A stretch of 64,000 nucleotides of DNA, taken from contig NZ_CP034463.1 of the NCBI RefSeq assembly GCF_003955715.1, forward strand, positions 6,510,001 through 6,574,000. The letters are read 5' to 3'. Position numbers and translations under genes: made by a program. How positions within the stretch are numbered: position 1 is the first letter of the stretch; every line of letters begins with the position of its first letter. Source of the stretch: Streptomyces aquilus (GTDB lineage: Bacteria > Actinomycetota > Actinomycetes > Streptomycetales > Streptomycetaceae). Shown piece by piece: positions 8,868 to 17,186 of the stretch. Below the pieces are notes generated by a model. The model was not told where the DNA came from and did no database searches. It saw only the letters and a list, made by a program, of their open reading frames with translations.

Positions 8868-10621
8868 CAGTACTTACGCTCCATCGGCTGGTAGCGGGTC
8901 TGGACGACCGGCTTGTAGTCGAGACGGATGGACTCGGTGCCGTCGTCGCCGACCTCGCGGTACGCCATGGTGTGGCGCATGAAGTTGACGTCGTCGCGGT
9001 TGGGGTAGTCCTCGCGGTAGTGACCGCCGCGGGACTCCTTGCGGGCGAGGGCCGACACCGCCATGACCTCGGCGAGGTCCAGCAGGTTGCCGAGCTCGAT
9101 CGCCTCCAGCAGGTCCGTGTTGAAGCGACGGCCCTTGTCCTGGATCGCGACGTTCCGGTAGCGCTCGCGCAGCTCCGCGATCTTCTCGACCGCCGTCTTG
9201 ATCGTCTGCTCGGTGCGGAACACCATGACGTTGGCGTCCATGGTCTCCTGAAGCTCGCGCCGGATGACCGACACGCGCTCCGTGCCCGTCGAGTTGCGCA
9301 GCCGCTCGACCTGCTCGACCACGAACTCCGCCGGGTTCTCCGGCAGCTCGACGTACTCGGCGCTCTGGCTGTACTCGGCGGCGGCGATGCCCGCACGGCG
9401 GCCGAACACGTTGATGTCCAGGAGCGAGTTGGTGCCGAGACGGTTGGCGCCGTGCACCGAGACGCAGGCCACCTCGCCGGCCGCGTACAGGCCCGGGACG
9501 ACCGTGGTGTTGTCCGCCAGGACCTCACCCTCGACGTTGGTCGGGATGCCGCCCATGGCGTAGTGCGCGGTGGGCTGGATCGGGATCGGGTCCGTGTACG
9601 GCTCGATACCGAGGTAGGTGCGCGCGAACTCCGTGATGTCGGGCAGCTTCGCGTCCAGCTGCTCCGGGGGAAGGTGCGTCAGGTCCAGGTAGACGTGGTC
9701 GCCCTCGGGACCGCAACCCCGGCCCTCGCGGATCTCCGTGTAGATGGAGCGGGACACGACGTCACGGGACGCGAGGTCCTTCATGACCGGCGCGTACTTC
9801 TCCATGAAGCGCTCGCCGTCCTTGTTGCGGAGGATGCCGCCCTCACCACGGGCGCCCTCCGTCAGCAGGATGCCCATGCGCCAGATGCCGGTCGGGTGGA
9901 ACTGGAAGAACTCCATGTCCTCCAGCGGCAGCCCACGGCGGTACACCGCGGCCTGGCCGTCACCGGTCAGCGTGTGCGCGTTCGACGTCACCTTGAAGAA
10001 CTTGCCGGTGCCGCCGGAGGCGTAGATCACGGCCTTCGCCTGGAAGACGTGGATCTCGCCGGTCGCGAGCTCGTACGCCACCACACCGGCCGACTTCTTG
10101 ACGCCGTCGACCTCGGTGATCAGCTGGTCGAGGACGTAGAACTCGTTGAAGAACTCCACGCCCTCCTTCACGCAGTTCTGGTACAGCGTCTGGAGGATCA
10201 TGTGGCCGGTGCGGTCGGCCGCGTAGCAGGACCGGCGGACCGGCGCCTCACCGTGGTTGCGGGAGTGACCGCCGAAACGGCGCTGGTCGATCGTCCCGTC
10301 GGGCGTCCGGTTGAACGGCAGGCCCATCTTCTCCAGGTCGAGGACGGCGTCGATGGCCTCCTTCGCCAGGATCTCGGCGGCGTCCTGGTCGACCAGGTAG
10401 TCACCGCCCTTGACCGTGTCGAAGGTGTGCCACTCCCAGTTGTCCTCCTCCACGTTGGCCAGCGCGGCGGCCATGCCGCCCTGCGCGGCGCCCGTGTGGG
10501 AGCGGGTGGGGTACAGCTTGGTCAGCACGGCGGTGCGGCTGCGCTTCGTCGACTCGATGGCGGCGCGCATACCGGCGCCACCGGCGCCGACGATGACGGT
10601 GTCGTACTTGTGGATCTTCAT
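8867..10621 (-). CDS. sdhA: Succinate dehydrogenase flavoprotein subunit
   Basis: 584 residues, standard length for the actinobacterial enzyme. FAD-binding [10 protein letters not shown] near the N-terminus, the flavinylation region [14 protein letters not shown], and active-site segments [11 protein letters not shown] and the later [13 protein letters not shown]. It oxidises succinate to fumarate in the TCA cycle and donates electrons to SdhB. The ATG at 10621 starts directly on [18 protein letters not shown]. An in-frame extension upstream has no family match and was excluded. Confidence 0.98.
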   Translation of the reverse strand: MKIHKYDTVIVGAGGAGMRAAIESTKRSRTAVLTKLYPTRSHTGAAQGGMAAALANVEEDNWEWHTFDTVKGGDYLVDQDAAEILAKEAIDAVLDLEKMGLPFNRTPDGTIDQRRFGGHSRNHGEAPVRRSCYAADRTGHMILQTLYQNCVKEGVEFFNEFYVLDQLITEVDGVKKSAGVVAYELATGEIHVFQAKAVIYASGGTGKFFKVTSNAHTLTGDGQAAVYRRGLPLEDMEFFQFHPTGIWRMGILLTEGARGEGGILRNKDGERFMEKYAPVMKDLASRDVVSRSIYTEIREGRGCGPEGDHVYLDLTHLPPEQLDAKLPDITEFARTYLGIEPYTDPIPIQPTAHYAMGGIPTNVEGEVLADNTTVVPGLYAAGEVACVSVHGANRLGTNSLLDINVFGRRAGIAAAEYSQSAEYVELPENPAEFVVEQVERLRNSTGTERVSVIRRELQETMDANVMVFRTEQTIKTAVEKIAELRERYRNVAIQDKGRRFNTDLLEAIELGNLLDLAEVMAVSALARKESRGGHYREDYPNRDDVNFMRHTMAYREVGDDGTESIRLDYKPVVQTRYQPMERKY

Positions 10622-10644
10622 GAGTGGTTGCCTCAGCCCCGTGC

Positions 10645-11133
10645 CTAGCGGATGTTCGGGTCGAAGGTGAAGATCACCAGCGTGCCCAGCAGGATGGTGA
10701 ACACCGTGGCGGTGTAGAGCAGGCCCTTGAGCCACAGCCGGGTGTTCGCGCGCTCCGCGTAGTCGTTGATGACCGTGCGCAGGCCGTTGGCGCCGTGCAG
10801 CATCGCCAGCCACAGCATCAACAGGTCCCAGACCTGCCAGAACGGCGAGGCCCAGCGGCCCGCGACGAACGCGAAGCCGATCTTCGACACGCCGCCGTCC
10901 AGCACGAGCTGGATCAGCAGGTGGCCGATGACGAGGACGACCAGCACGACGCCGGACAGGCGCATGAACAGCCAGGCCGCCATCTCGAAGTTGCCCCGCG
11001 TGGACTTCGGGGTCTTCTTGGTGCGCTTGCGCGGCGCCTCGATGAGGGGGGCCGGGTTGTCGACGCTGTAGACGTCGGCGCCCTCGACGGGGCCGATGCC
11101 CGAGACGTCAGCGGTCTTCTCGGTGGTGGACAT
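10645..11133 (-). CDS. sdhD: Succinate dehydrogenase hydrophobic membrane anchor subunit
   Basis: 162 residues: a hydrophilic N-terminal 50 residues, then three membrane helices (about 53-79, 98-122 and 133-155). H71 and H113 (in [11 protein letters not shown]) are positioned to bind haem or quinone, as in the SdhC/SdhD anchor families. It lies between sdhC (5-bp gap) and sdhA (23-bp gap) and anchors the catalytic SdhAB pair to the membrane. Confidence 0.95.
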   Translation of the reverse strand: MSTTEKTADVSGIGPVEGADVYSVDNPAPLIEAPRKRTKKTPKSTRGNFEMAAWLFMRLSGVVLVVLVIGHLLIQLVLDGGVSKIGFAFVAGRWASPFWQVWDLLMLWLAMLHGANGLRTVINDYAERANTRLWLKGLLYTATVFTILLGTLVIFTFDPNIR

Positions 11134-11138
11134 ACGCG

Positions 11139-11519
11139 TCAGCTCCCGAACAGTTCACGAGCGGCGTGGCCGAGGACGGGGTAGATCGCCCCGATCATCA
11201 GCACGACCCACAGGCCGACGACGGACCACAGCATCTGCTTCTGGTAGCGGGGGCCCTTCGACCAGAAGTCGACGGCGATGACACGCAGGCCGTTGAGCGC
11301 GTGGAAGAGGATGGCGGCGACGAGGCCGTACTCCAGCACGGCGACGATCGGCGTCTTGTACGTGGCCACGACCCTGTCGTAGTCCTCAGGGGAGACACGG
11401 ACGAGAGCGGTGTCCAGCACGTGAACGAACAGGAAGAAGAAGATGAGGACGCCGGTGACTCGGTGAGCCACCCAGGACCACATTCCTTCCCGGCCGCGGT
11501 ACAGCGTTCCAGCCGGCAC
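11139..11519 (-). CDS. sdhC: Succinate dehydrogenase cytochrome b556 subunit
   Basis: 126 residues with three membrane helices. It carries the SdhC signatures HRVTGV (H19), FVHVLD (H33) and LFHALNGLRV (H73), the last a haem b ligand region. The GTG start at 11519 has GGAGGG about 8 nt upstream. First gene of the operon, so the promoter must lie in the 190-bp gap up to 11711; I could not fix its -35/-10 with confidence. Confidence 0.96.
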   Translation of the reverse strand: MPAGTLYRGREGMWSWVAHRVTGVLIFFFLFVHVLDTALVRVSPEDYDRVVATYKTPIVAVLEYGLVAAILFHALNGLRVIAVDFWSKGPRYQKQMLWSVVGLWVVLMIGAIYPVLGHAARELFGS

Positions 11520-11711
11520 GGAAGTCCCTCCGGGAGCGGGGATTGGGGCCGCGCCGGCTTGTGCTGTCGGTCGGGCCCGGCCGGGTACGGTCCACCGGCC
11601 CCCAGCATCGTAGCGACGGTTGCCTGCGGGGCTTACGTCGGGCCTACCGGTGTGATCAAAGTGGCATGCGTATGGGTGAGAGCGGTGCGGCTAATGGGGT
11701 GGGGTGTCCGG

Positions 11712-12260
11712 TTATTTGCCGGGTGCGGCGCCGTTGGGGCTGGTCGCGCGGTTCCCCGCGCCCCTAAGGACCTCCAGCAAACGTGCCTTTGCCAGTTGCC
11801 GTAGCTCTTCCCAAGCCACTACCCGCTCCTCCTCCGGATCGTTTGTCAATCGTGACCGGATTCCTGCCAGTACGTGGTCCAAGGCCTCGTCCGGCTTCAA
11901 GCCCTCCAGGCAGATCACGAACGCATGTCCGAACTTCGCCTCGTATGCCGCGTGTGCCGCGTCAAGTGCCATATGGGCGATGTCGTACGTCTCGTCCGGC
12001 AATGTCGTCAACGTCTCGCCCGCCAGCGCCTCCGACAGGTCCGCCGGGGTCAGGTCGTACGCCGCCTCGTCGGACGCGGCGAGTAGGGCCGGGGCGTCCG
12101 GGTAGGGGCGGTGGGCGGTGATGCGGTCGGCCCAGCGGAGGCTGCGGAGGCAGGTGAGGAGGAGGGTGCGGGCCTCGTCGGCGGGGGCGATGTTGAAGGC
12201 GTCGAGGACGGTGGGCAGCGCCGGTATGGCGACTCGGCCGGGAAGGTGTGTGGGCGTCAC
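11712..12260 (-). CDS. OHCU-decarboxylase-like protein (UraD fold), possibly inactive
   Basis: 182 residues. The C-terminal half matches the 2-oxo-4-hydroxy-4-carboxy-5-ureidoimidazoline decarboxylase fold: AAHAAYEAKFGHAFVICLEG, then GIRSRLTNDPEEERVVAWEEL. UraD finishes uric acid breakdown to S-allantoin. The HPxxG-type segment that carries the catalytic histidine in characterised UraD enzymes is absent; the equivalent stretch reads EALAGETLTTLPDETYD. The last 15 or so residues (GAGNRATSPNGAAPGK) are encoded by a dispersed intergenic repeat. No other purine-ring catabolism gene is adjacent. Start GTG at 12260, weak ribosome-binding site. Confidence 0.75.
   Translation of the reverse strand: MTPTHLPGRVAIPALPTVLDAFNIAPADEARTLLLTCLRSLRWADRITAHRPYPDAPALLAASDEAAYDLTPADLSEALAGETLTTLPDETYDIAHMALDAAHAAYEAKFGHAFVICLEGLKPDEALDHVLAGIRSRLTNDPEEERVVAWEELRQLAKARLLEVLRGAGNRATSPNGAAPGK
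11720..11765. repeat. Dispersed 46-bp GC-rich repeat, copy A
   Basis: 46 bp ending TTCCCCGCGCCCCT. It aligns without gaps to 41215-41260 with two differences seen by eye, and to inverted copies at 29701-29746 and 61794-61864. It supplies the C-terminal codons of the OHCU-like gene. Confidence 0.8.
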
Positions 12261-12415
12261 GTGTGTTTCGGCAGGGGATGCTGGGAGAGGTGTGACGTCA
12301 CGCTATCGAGAGTGGACGTGACGTGTCCGACGGATGCCCGAATTTCACTCGCACGGGAGAGTTTCGGAACGTGTGGTGGACAGCTACGACCACCCCTACG
12401 CCCTAGGTTGGGTTC

Positions 12416-14083
12416 GTGAGTCAGCACAGGCGTCGGGCGCCGGCACGGAAGGCGCGGCAGGTGAGGACACGGGTCGTGGTCGTCGCGGCGGTGGCCGTGA
12501 CGGTTGCCGCCGGAGTGGGGATCGGGGTGTGGGCCTCGGGCGACGGGGACCGCAGCGGGCCCACGGGGGCGGTGACGCGGCAGCCCTCCGACGGGAAGTC
12601 GGCGCCTTCCGCCGGCGCGTCCTCCCGGGCGGCCACTCCCAGTCCCACCCGCAGTTACCCGCTCTCGCGGACCCCGCGCACGATTCCCGCCGTGGCGGCG
12701 CACACCCCGGAGCGTGGGCCGGGGTGGCGGCCGCGGCAGGGGGAGCGGGTCGTCGTGAGCGACGCGGAACTCGCCGACGAGGGGCAGTTGGTCGCCGGTG
12801 AGCTGGGGCTGACGTACGCGGGGCAGAAGAGCGACACGCGGGACGGGGATCTGCGGCTCGTGCTGAACGACGACGCGGGCGGCGACCCGGAGTCGTACAC
12901 CATGACCGTGCGCGGCGGGCGGGTCACCATCGGCGGGCCCGCCGACGCCGGGGTGTTCTACGGGACCCGGACGCTGAAGCAGACCGTGCACGGCGGGGGT
13001 ACGGCGCCCGAGGGGGTCGTCAAGGACGCGCCCGCCAAGCCGGTGCGCGGGTTCATGCTGGACATCGCGCGCAAGCACTACACCGCCGGGTGGATCGAGG
13101 ACCGGGTGCGGGAGCTCGGGGATCTCAAGTTCAACGAGCTGGGGCTGCACTTCTCCGACGACCAGGGGTTCCGGATCGAGTCGCGGTCGCATCCCGAGGT
13201 GGTGTCGGATCAGCATCTGACCCGGGCCGAGGTCGATCGGATCATCGACCTCGCCGCCGAGCGGCACATCACGGTCGTCCCCGAGATCGACTCGCCCGGA
13301 CATCTCGGCGCCGTCATCGCCGCGCACCCCAGCCTCCAACTCCGCAACGCCTCGGGCGTCGCGGCGCGCGGCGCGGTCGACATCTCGCAGGACGCGGCCG
13401 CGACGATCGTCGACGAGCTGCTGGACGAGTACGCCGAGCTGTTCCCCGGGGACCGCTGGAACCTGGGCGGCGACGAGTACCGGGCGCTGATGGCCTCGAA
13501 CCCGGAGGCGTCCTACCCGCAGCTCGCCACCGCCGCGCGGGAGGCCTACGGCACCGGCGGCACCGTCGCCGACCTCACCACCGGCTGGCTGAACGACCGT
13601 GCCGACACAGTCCGCAAGCACGGCAAGACGATGCGGGTCTGGAACGACGGGTTCTTCCCCGGTACGTCCGTGCAGCCGGCCAAGGATCTCCAGGTGGCCT
13701 ACTGGACGGGCAAGGAGATCGGGGCGCGGCAGCCGGTCGAGTACCTGAGTGCGGGGCGCGACCTCGTCAACTACAACGACCTGTTCCTCTACTACGTCCT
13801 CGGGCAGCCCAACCAGTTCTGGTACCCGACGGGACAGCGCATCTACGAGCAGTGGACGCCACGGGTGGTGCGGGGCACCCAGGCGGTCGACGCCAAGTAC
13901 GACGACCAGATCCTCGGCGGCTCCTTCGCGGTGTGGGGCGACTATCCGAACGCCCAGACCCAGGACCAGGTCGCGGCCGGCATCCGGCTGCCGCTGCGGG
14001 CGGTCGTCCAGAAGCTGTGGGACGCCGACAAGCCGTCCCTGACCTGGGCGGAGTTCAAGTCGCTGGCGGATCGCCTGGGTTGA
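12416..14083 (+). CDS. Secreted/membrane-anchored beta-N-acetylhexosaminidase, GH20
   Basis: 555 residues. An N-terminal basic stretch and hydrophobic segment (about 19-40) form a signal anchor, followed by a Ser/Thr/Pro linker. A GH20 N-terminal alpha+beta domain (about 110-215) precedes the TIM barrel (about 220-550). The catalytic Asp-Glu pair is D353-E354 in WNLGGDEYR; substrate-binding segments include MLDIARKHY, HFSDDQGFRIE, PEIDSPGH and WNDGFF. It hydrolyses terminal GlcNAc/GalNAc from chitin oligomers or wall fragments outside the cell. GTG start at 12416; transcribed alone. A 155-bp gap separates it from the divergent OHCU-like gene. Confidence 0.93.
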   Translation: MSQHRRRAPARKARQVRTRVVVVAAVAVTVAAGVGIGVWASGDGDRSGPTGAVTRQPSDGKSAPSAGASSRAATPSPTRSYPLSRTPRTIPAVAAHTPERGPGWRPRQGERVVVSDAELADEGQLVAGELGLTYAGQKSDTRDGDLRLVLNDDAGGDPESYTMTVRGGRVTIGGPADAGVFYGTRTLKQTVHGGGTAPEGVVKDAPAKPVRGFMLDIARKHYTAGWIEDRVRELGDLKFNELGLHFSDDQGFRIESRSHPEVVSDQHLTRAEVDRIIDLAAERHITVVPEIDSPGHLGAVIAAHPSLQLRNASGVAARGAVDISQDAAATIVDELLDEYAELFPGDRWNLGGDEYRALMASNPEASYPQLATAAREAYGTGGTVADLTTGWLNDRADTVRKHGKTMRVWNDGFFPGTSVQPAKDLQVAYWTGKEIGARQPVEYLSAGRDLVNYNDLFLYYVLGQPNQFWYPTGQRIYEQWTPRVVRGTQAVDAKYDDQILGGSFAVWGDYPNAQTQDQVAAGIRLPLRAVVQKLWDADKPSLTWAEFKSLADRLG

Positions 14084-14129
14084 GGAAGGGGCTGGACTTA
14101 CCGGGTTGGCGAACGTATGTTCCCCCCTC

Positions 14130-14819
14130 GTGACCGACAATCGCCATGACCACTTCATCGCCCCGGCCGCCTGGCTCCAGTCGCCGGTCGGCCTCGGGCG
14201 GGCCGCCGTCGCGGGGCTCGGTGTGGCCATCGCCGCCGACCTGTTCGCCCTCGGGGCGGGCCTCTACGTGCGCGACGTCAGCGACGACCTGGCGAACGGT
14301 GCCCTCCGCGACGGGCGGGTCGAGCTCGCCGACCGGCTCTACTCCGCGGCCGGCATCGCCCAGACCGTCGTGCTGCTGACGACCGCCGTCCTCTTCCTGT
14401 GCTGGTTCCACCGAGTGCGGGTCAACGCCGAGGTGTTCGACCCGTACGGGCACGAGAAGAAGCGCGGCTGGGTGGTCTGGGGCTGGCTCCTGCCGATCGT
14501 CAACCTCTGGTTCCCGCGCCGGATGACGGTGGACATCTGGAACGCCAGCAGCCCCTGGAGCGCGCCCCGGACGCACGGCCTGGTCAACACCTGGTGGACG
14601 TTCTGGGTCATCTCGCTGCTCTCCGGCCGGGCCGCGTCCAGCGCGTACCGCAAGGCCGAGAGCCCTGACGAGATCCACGATGCCGTGGGGCAGCTGATGT
14701 TCTCGGACCTCATCGACGTCGTGGCCGCGGCCCTCGCCATCGCCGTCGTGCTGCGGCTGAACCGGATGCAGTACGAGAAGGCCCTTGCCGGCCCCGGCCC
14801 GGTCCCCGTGTCCGCCTGA
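14130..14819 (+). CDS. DUF4328 family membrane protein
   Basis: 229 residues with about four to five predicted membrane helices (starting AAVAGLGVAIAADLFALGAGL). It shows the DUF4328 pattern: a cytoplasmic FHRVRVNAEVFDPYGHEKKRGW loop, then WGWLLPIVNLWFPRRMTVDIWNAS and NTWWTFWVISLL. Function unknown. The GTG at 14130 is preferred over a TTG at 14106 because it removes an unmatched N-terminal tail. No Shine-Dalgarno sequence precedes it, so the mRNA could be leaderless. It follows the hexosaminidase by 46 bp. Confidence 0.8.
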   Translation: MTDNRHDHFIAPAAWLQSPVGLGRAAVAGLGVAIAADLFALGAGLYVRDVSDDLANGALRDGRVELADRLYSAAGIAQTVVLLTTAVLFLCWFHRVRVNAEVFDPYGHEKKRGWVVWGWLLPIVNLWFPRRMTVDIWNASSPWSAPRTHGLVNTWWTFWVISLLSGRAASSAYRKAESPDEIHDAVGQLMFSDLIDVVAAALAIAVVLRLNRMQYEKALAGPGPVPVSA

Positions 14820-14910
14820 GTCGCGGCGGATTGCCCGATACGGCTGCGAACGGCCGTACGACTGTGGTGTATTCGGCCCGAGCCGCAGCCGAGAGCCGGG
14901 GGGAGCCGGA

Positions 14911-15417
14911 ATGGGCTACTGGGGGTACTTCGTCGTGGGCCGCAGCGAGCGGCCGCTGAAGGAGCTGGACGCGCTGGCCGGGGTCGCCGGGGGACTGGGT
15001 CTCAGGGCTGAGGCGGCCGGCGGGTGGCAGGTGTGGGAGTACCCGAGCGGGGACGGGGACGTCGGCAGCATGAACGCGCTGGCCCGGGAGACCGGGGCGC
15101 CCGCCCTGTTCGGGTACGTGATGGACAGCGACTGCGTGGTCGTCGAGGCGGCCGGGCCGGAGAGCGGGGCCTGGACGACCTGCCTGGCCCGGACGGCCAT
15201 GGCCGGGTACATCGGCGCCGGTCAGGAGGGCCTCGCCCTGGAGGACTACTTCCTGGAACCGCCCGACGCGGCCGAACGGGCCGTCGCCTGGGCCGAGGAG
15301 GCGGGGCGGACGGCGGACCCCGAGCGGCTGCTCGAGGTGCTCACCGCCGAACCCGATTCGCTGGCCGAAAACCTGTTCTTCCGGCTGCTCGACCGGTTGT
15401 CCGTGGTGCCCCTGTGA
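14911..15417 (+). CDS. Conserved hypothetical protein
   Basis: 168 residues from the ATG at 14911, preceded by GGGGGGAG at 14899. Soluble and acidic, opening MGYWGYFVVGRSERPLKELDALAG, with alternating small strands and a helical C-terminus. Composition and length recall other streptomycete single-domain unknowns. I do not recognise a domain. It is one of a run of small unknown genes between the hexosaminidase and the amidase. Confidence 0.75.
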   Translation: MGYWGYFVVGRSERPLKELDALAGVAGGLGLRAEAAGGWQVWEYPSGDGDVGSMNALARETGAPALFGYVMDSDCVVVEAAGPESGAWTTCLARTAMAGYIGAGQEGLALEDYFLEPPDAAERAVAWAEEAGRTADPERLLEVLTAEPDSLAENLFFRLLDRLSVVPL

Positions 15418-15535
15418 CACTCCCGGGCCGTCGCACGCAGTAAGGGGAAGTGCGGGCTCCGTTAGGGAGCATCGCAGGCGAAGAGGTGTCGTCGGGCTCC
15501 GGAGCGGTCGGGCGGCACTCCTCAGGGAGGCGTGG

Positions 15536-16084
15536 ATGAGTCTGGTGGAGCTGATCGCTCAGGCCGACGAGCGCGGACTGGCCGCCAGCGGCTTGGCTTG
15601 TTTGGATCGGTGCGTACCGCTGCTCGGCGGCGACGACGAGATCCTGCGCCCCCTCTGGGCGAGCCTCGCCGACACCGGCGACTGGGAGACGGGACTGAAG
15701 GCGGCACGCGACAAGCTCGCCGGGTCCGCCGACGCGGCCGAGGACGAGGCCGCCGCCCTCGCCCGCCGGATGCTCGACGCCGCCCCGGACACGCGGGACG
15801 CCGACGGGGTGCGCGCCTGGGCCGACGCCTGCTCCGTCGCCTCGCTGCAGATCCACCGGCTGCTCGATCCGGCTTCGGGCGACGGCCCGCTCGACGCCTG
15901 CCGCGAAGGCCGTACGGAGGGCATGCCGCCGCTCGTCGCCGCCGAACTGCGGCGCCAGGTCACCGTCCTGGAGGTGCTCGCCGGGCACGGCACGGCCGGG
16001 CTGCGCCGGGCGCTGGAGGTGTCCGTCGAGGGGCGGCGCGTGCTGCGCGCGGTGGTGTCCCGCCGGGCCCGCGGCAAGCGCTGA
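15536..16084 (+). CDS. Conserved hypothetical helical protein
   Basis: 182 residues from the ATG at 15536, with GGGAGG at 15525-15530. Almost wholly alpha-helical and Ala/Leu/Arg-rich, with no membrane segment or signal. The alternating helix pairs (ADERGLAASGLACLDRCVPLL; DWETGLKAARDKLAG) look TPR- or HEAT-like, but I cannot assign a family. It ends 20 bp from the convergent DUF1877 gene. Confidence 0.7.
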   Translation: MSLVELIAQADERGLAASGLACLDRCVPLLGGDDEILRPLWASLADTGDWETGLKAARDKLAGSADAAEDEAAALARRMLDAAPDTRDADGVRAWADACSVASLQIHRLLDPASGDGPLDACREGRTEGMPPLVAAELRRQVTVLEVLAGHGTAGLRRALEVSVEGRRVLRAVVSRRARGKR

Positions 16085-16103
16085 CCGGACCGCCCCAACT
16101 CCC

Positions 16104-16589
16104 TCACGTCACGAGCCACTTCACCACCGCGTCGCCGTACTGCGCCGTCTGACCGTAGAACGCGGTGAGGTCGCGGTGGGCCGCCGCGAACACGCCGTGC
16201 ACCTCGGGTTCGGTGTCCGTGCCGCCGTACGACGGCAACAGCAGGTCGCGCGCGTCCAGCCACAGGTCGTCGAACACCGCCTCGGCGAGATAGGAGGCGA
16301 CCCGGCCCGTCTGCGCGGCGGTGAGCAGCAGGAACGGCGGGAGCGTGGGGTCGGGGTGCGGGATCGGGCGGCCGCCGAGCACCACATGGGTGCGCGGGCC
16401 GTCCTCGCCGTGCGTGCCGGCGTACAGGAGTTCGTTGTCGAGGTAGCCCTTGTCCAGCACCTCTTCGCGATGCCAGCCGATCCGCTCGCGTACGGCGTTC
16501 CAGTCGTCCTCGAAGAGCTTCTCCAGCCAGGCCGGGCTGTTGCGCAGGGCCGCGGGCGGAATGGCGCGGAAGTGGAAGTACATGCTCAT
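16104..16589 (-). CDS. DUF1877 (YfbM-like) protein
   Basis: 161 residues. It opens MSMYFHFRAIPPAALRNSPAW and continues LEKLFEDDW, the N-terminal signature of the DUF1877/YfbM family, and ends with the usual helical segment HRDLTAFYGQTAQYGDAVVKWL. Function is unknown. The first ATG of MSM (16589) matches the family start; a 12-codon upstream extension from a GTG was excluded. Confidence 0.82.
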   Translation of the reverse strand: MSMYFHFRAIPPAALRNSPAWLEKLFEDDWNAVRERIGWHREEVLDKGYLDNELLYAGTHGEDGPRTHVVLGGRPIPHPDPTLPPFLLLTAAQTGRVASYLAEAVFDDLWLDARDLLLPSYGGTDTEPEVHGVFAAAHRDLTAFYGQTAQYGDAVVKWLVT

Positions 16590-16700
16590 CAGTGACTGGA
16601 GCGCACGGGAACCGTGAAGCGTCACTCACGCCCGGACCACACATGTGAGAGGTGTCCGGATCCGGGTGACGAACGACACTCCCGGAACGCTCTTGAGGGT

Positions 16701-17090
16701 GTGACGACACAGTACGAAACCAGGCCCTCGGCCGCGGCGAAGCCCGTGCGGTGGGCGGCGGACGCGGTGGCGACGATGCGGGAGGGCGCGCGGGTGCGGC
16801 TCGACTACTCGGCACAGAGCCTGTGGCGCGTCGACCGGATGATCGACGAGCTGCGCCGCGAGGACACTCCGTACGCCGCCGTCGACGCGGTGCTGCGCGG
16901 ATTCGGCGCGTACGCCGGTGAGGTGATCGTCCGTCAGACCGGTGCCGAGTGGTGGGCGAGCGGCGGCGACCACTGGATCCGCACACCCGACGGGCGGTTG
17001 TGGGACCCGATCGACGAGGCGCGGCGGTGTTTCGCGGGGCACGGGTCGCTGCGGCTGCTGTGCCGGGACGCGACGGTCGCCGGCCGCTAG
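16701..17090 (+). CDS. Conserved hypothetical protein, paralogue of 20103-20534
   Basis: 129 residues from the GTG at 16701. It shares with the gene at 20103 a core of LDYS-x-x-SL-x-x-VD-x-xID-x-LR, then GAY-GEV-VR and a final DGR-W-P segment. The two genes face the same way and bracket the amidase gene, which lies on the opposite strand. The order of an LDYS helix, a G-AY-GEV strand and an aromatic-rich end suggests a small alpha/beta domain of unknown role. Confidence 0.72.
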   Translation: MTTQYETRPSAAAKPVRWAADAVATMREGARVRLDYSAQSLWRVDRMIDELRREDTPYAAVDAVLRGFGAYAGEVIVRQTGAEWWASGGDHWIRTPDGRLWDPIDEARRCFAGHGSLRLLCRDATVAGR

Positions 17091-17133
17091 GACCGGACAG
17101 GCCTCAGGGCTCAAAGCGAGCGAGCACGAGGAG

Positions 17134-17174
17134 AACGGCCGGGATCCCGCTCATGGGTGGGGACCCCGGCCGTT
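17134..17174. terminator. Terminator between convergent genes
   Basis: 15-bp inverted repeat AACGGCCGGGATCCC (17134-17148) pairing with 17160-17174 with one mismatched position, 11-nt loop. It sits between the ends of the genes at 16701 (+) and 17187 (-). Confidence 0.8.
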
Positions 17175-17186
17175 GCCTTCAGGGGC

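Noticed and set aside
12257..14230. Long open frame antisense to the GH20 hexosaminidase
   Set aside because: Arg/Pro/Val-rich shadow of GC-rich coding sequence; no domain, no ribosome-binding site, and the sense strand is a clear enzyme.
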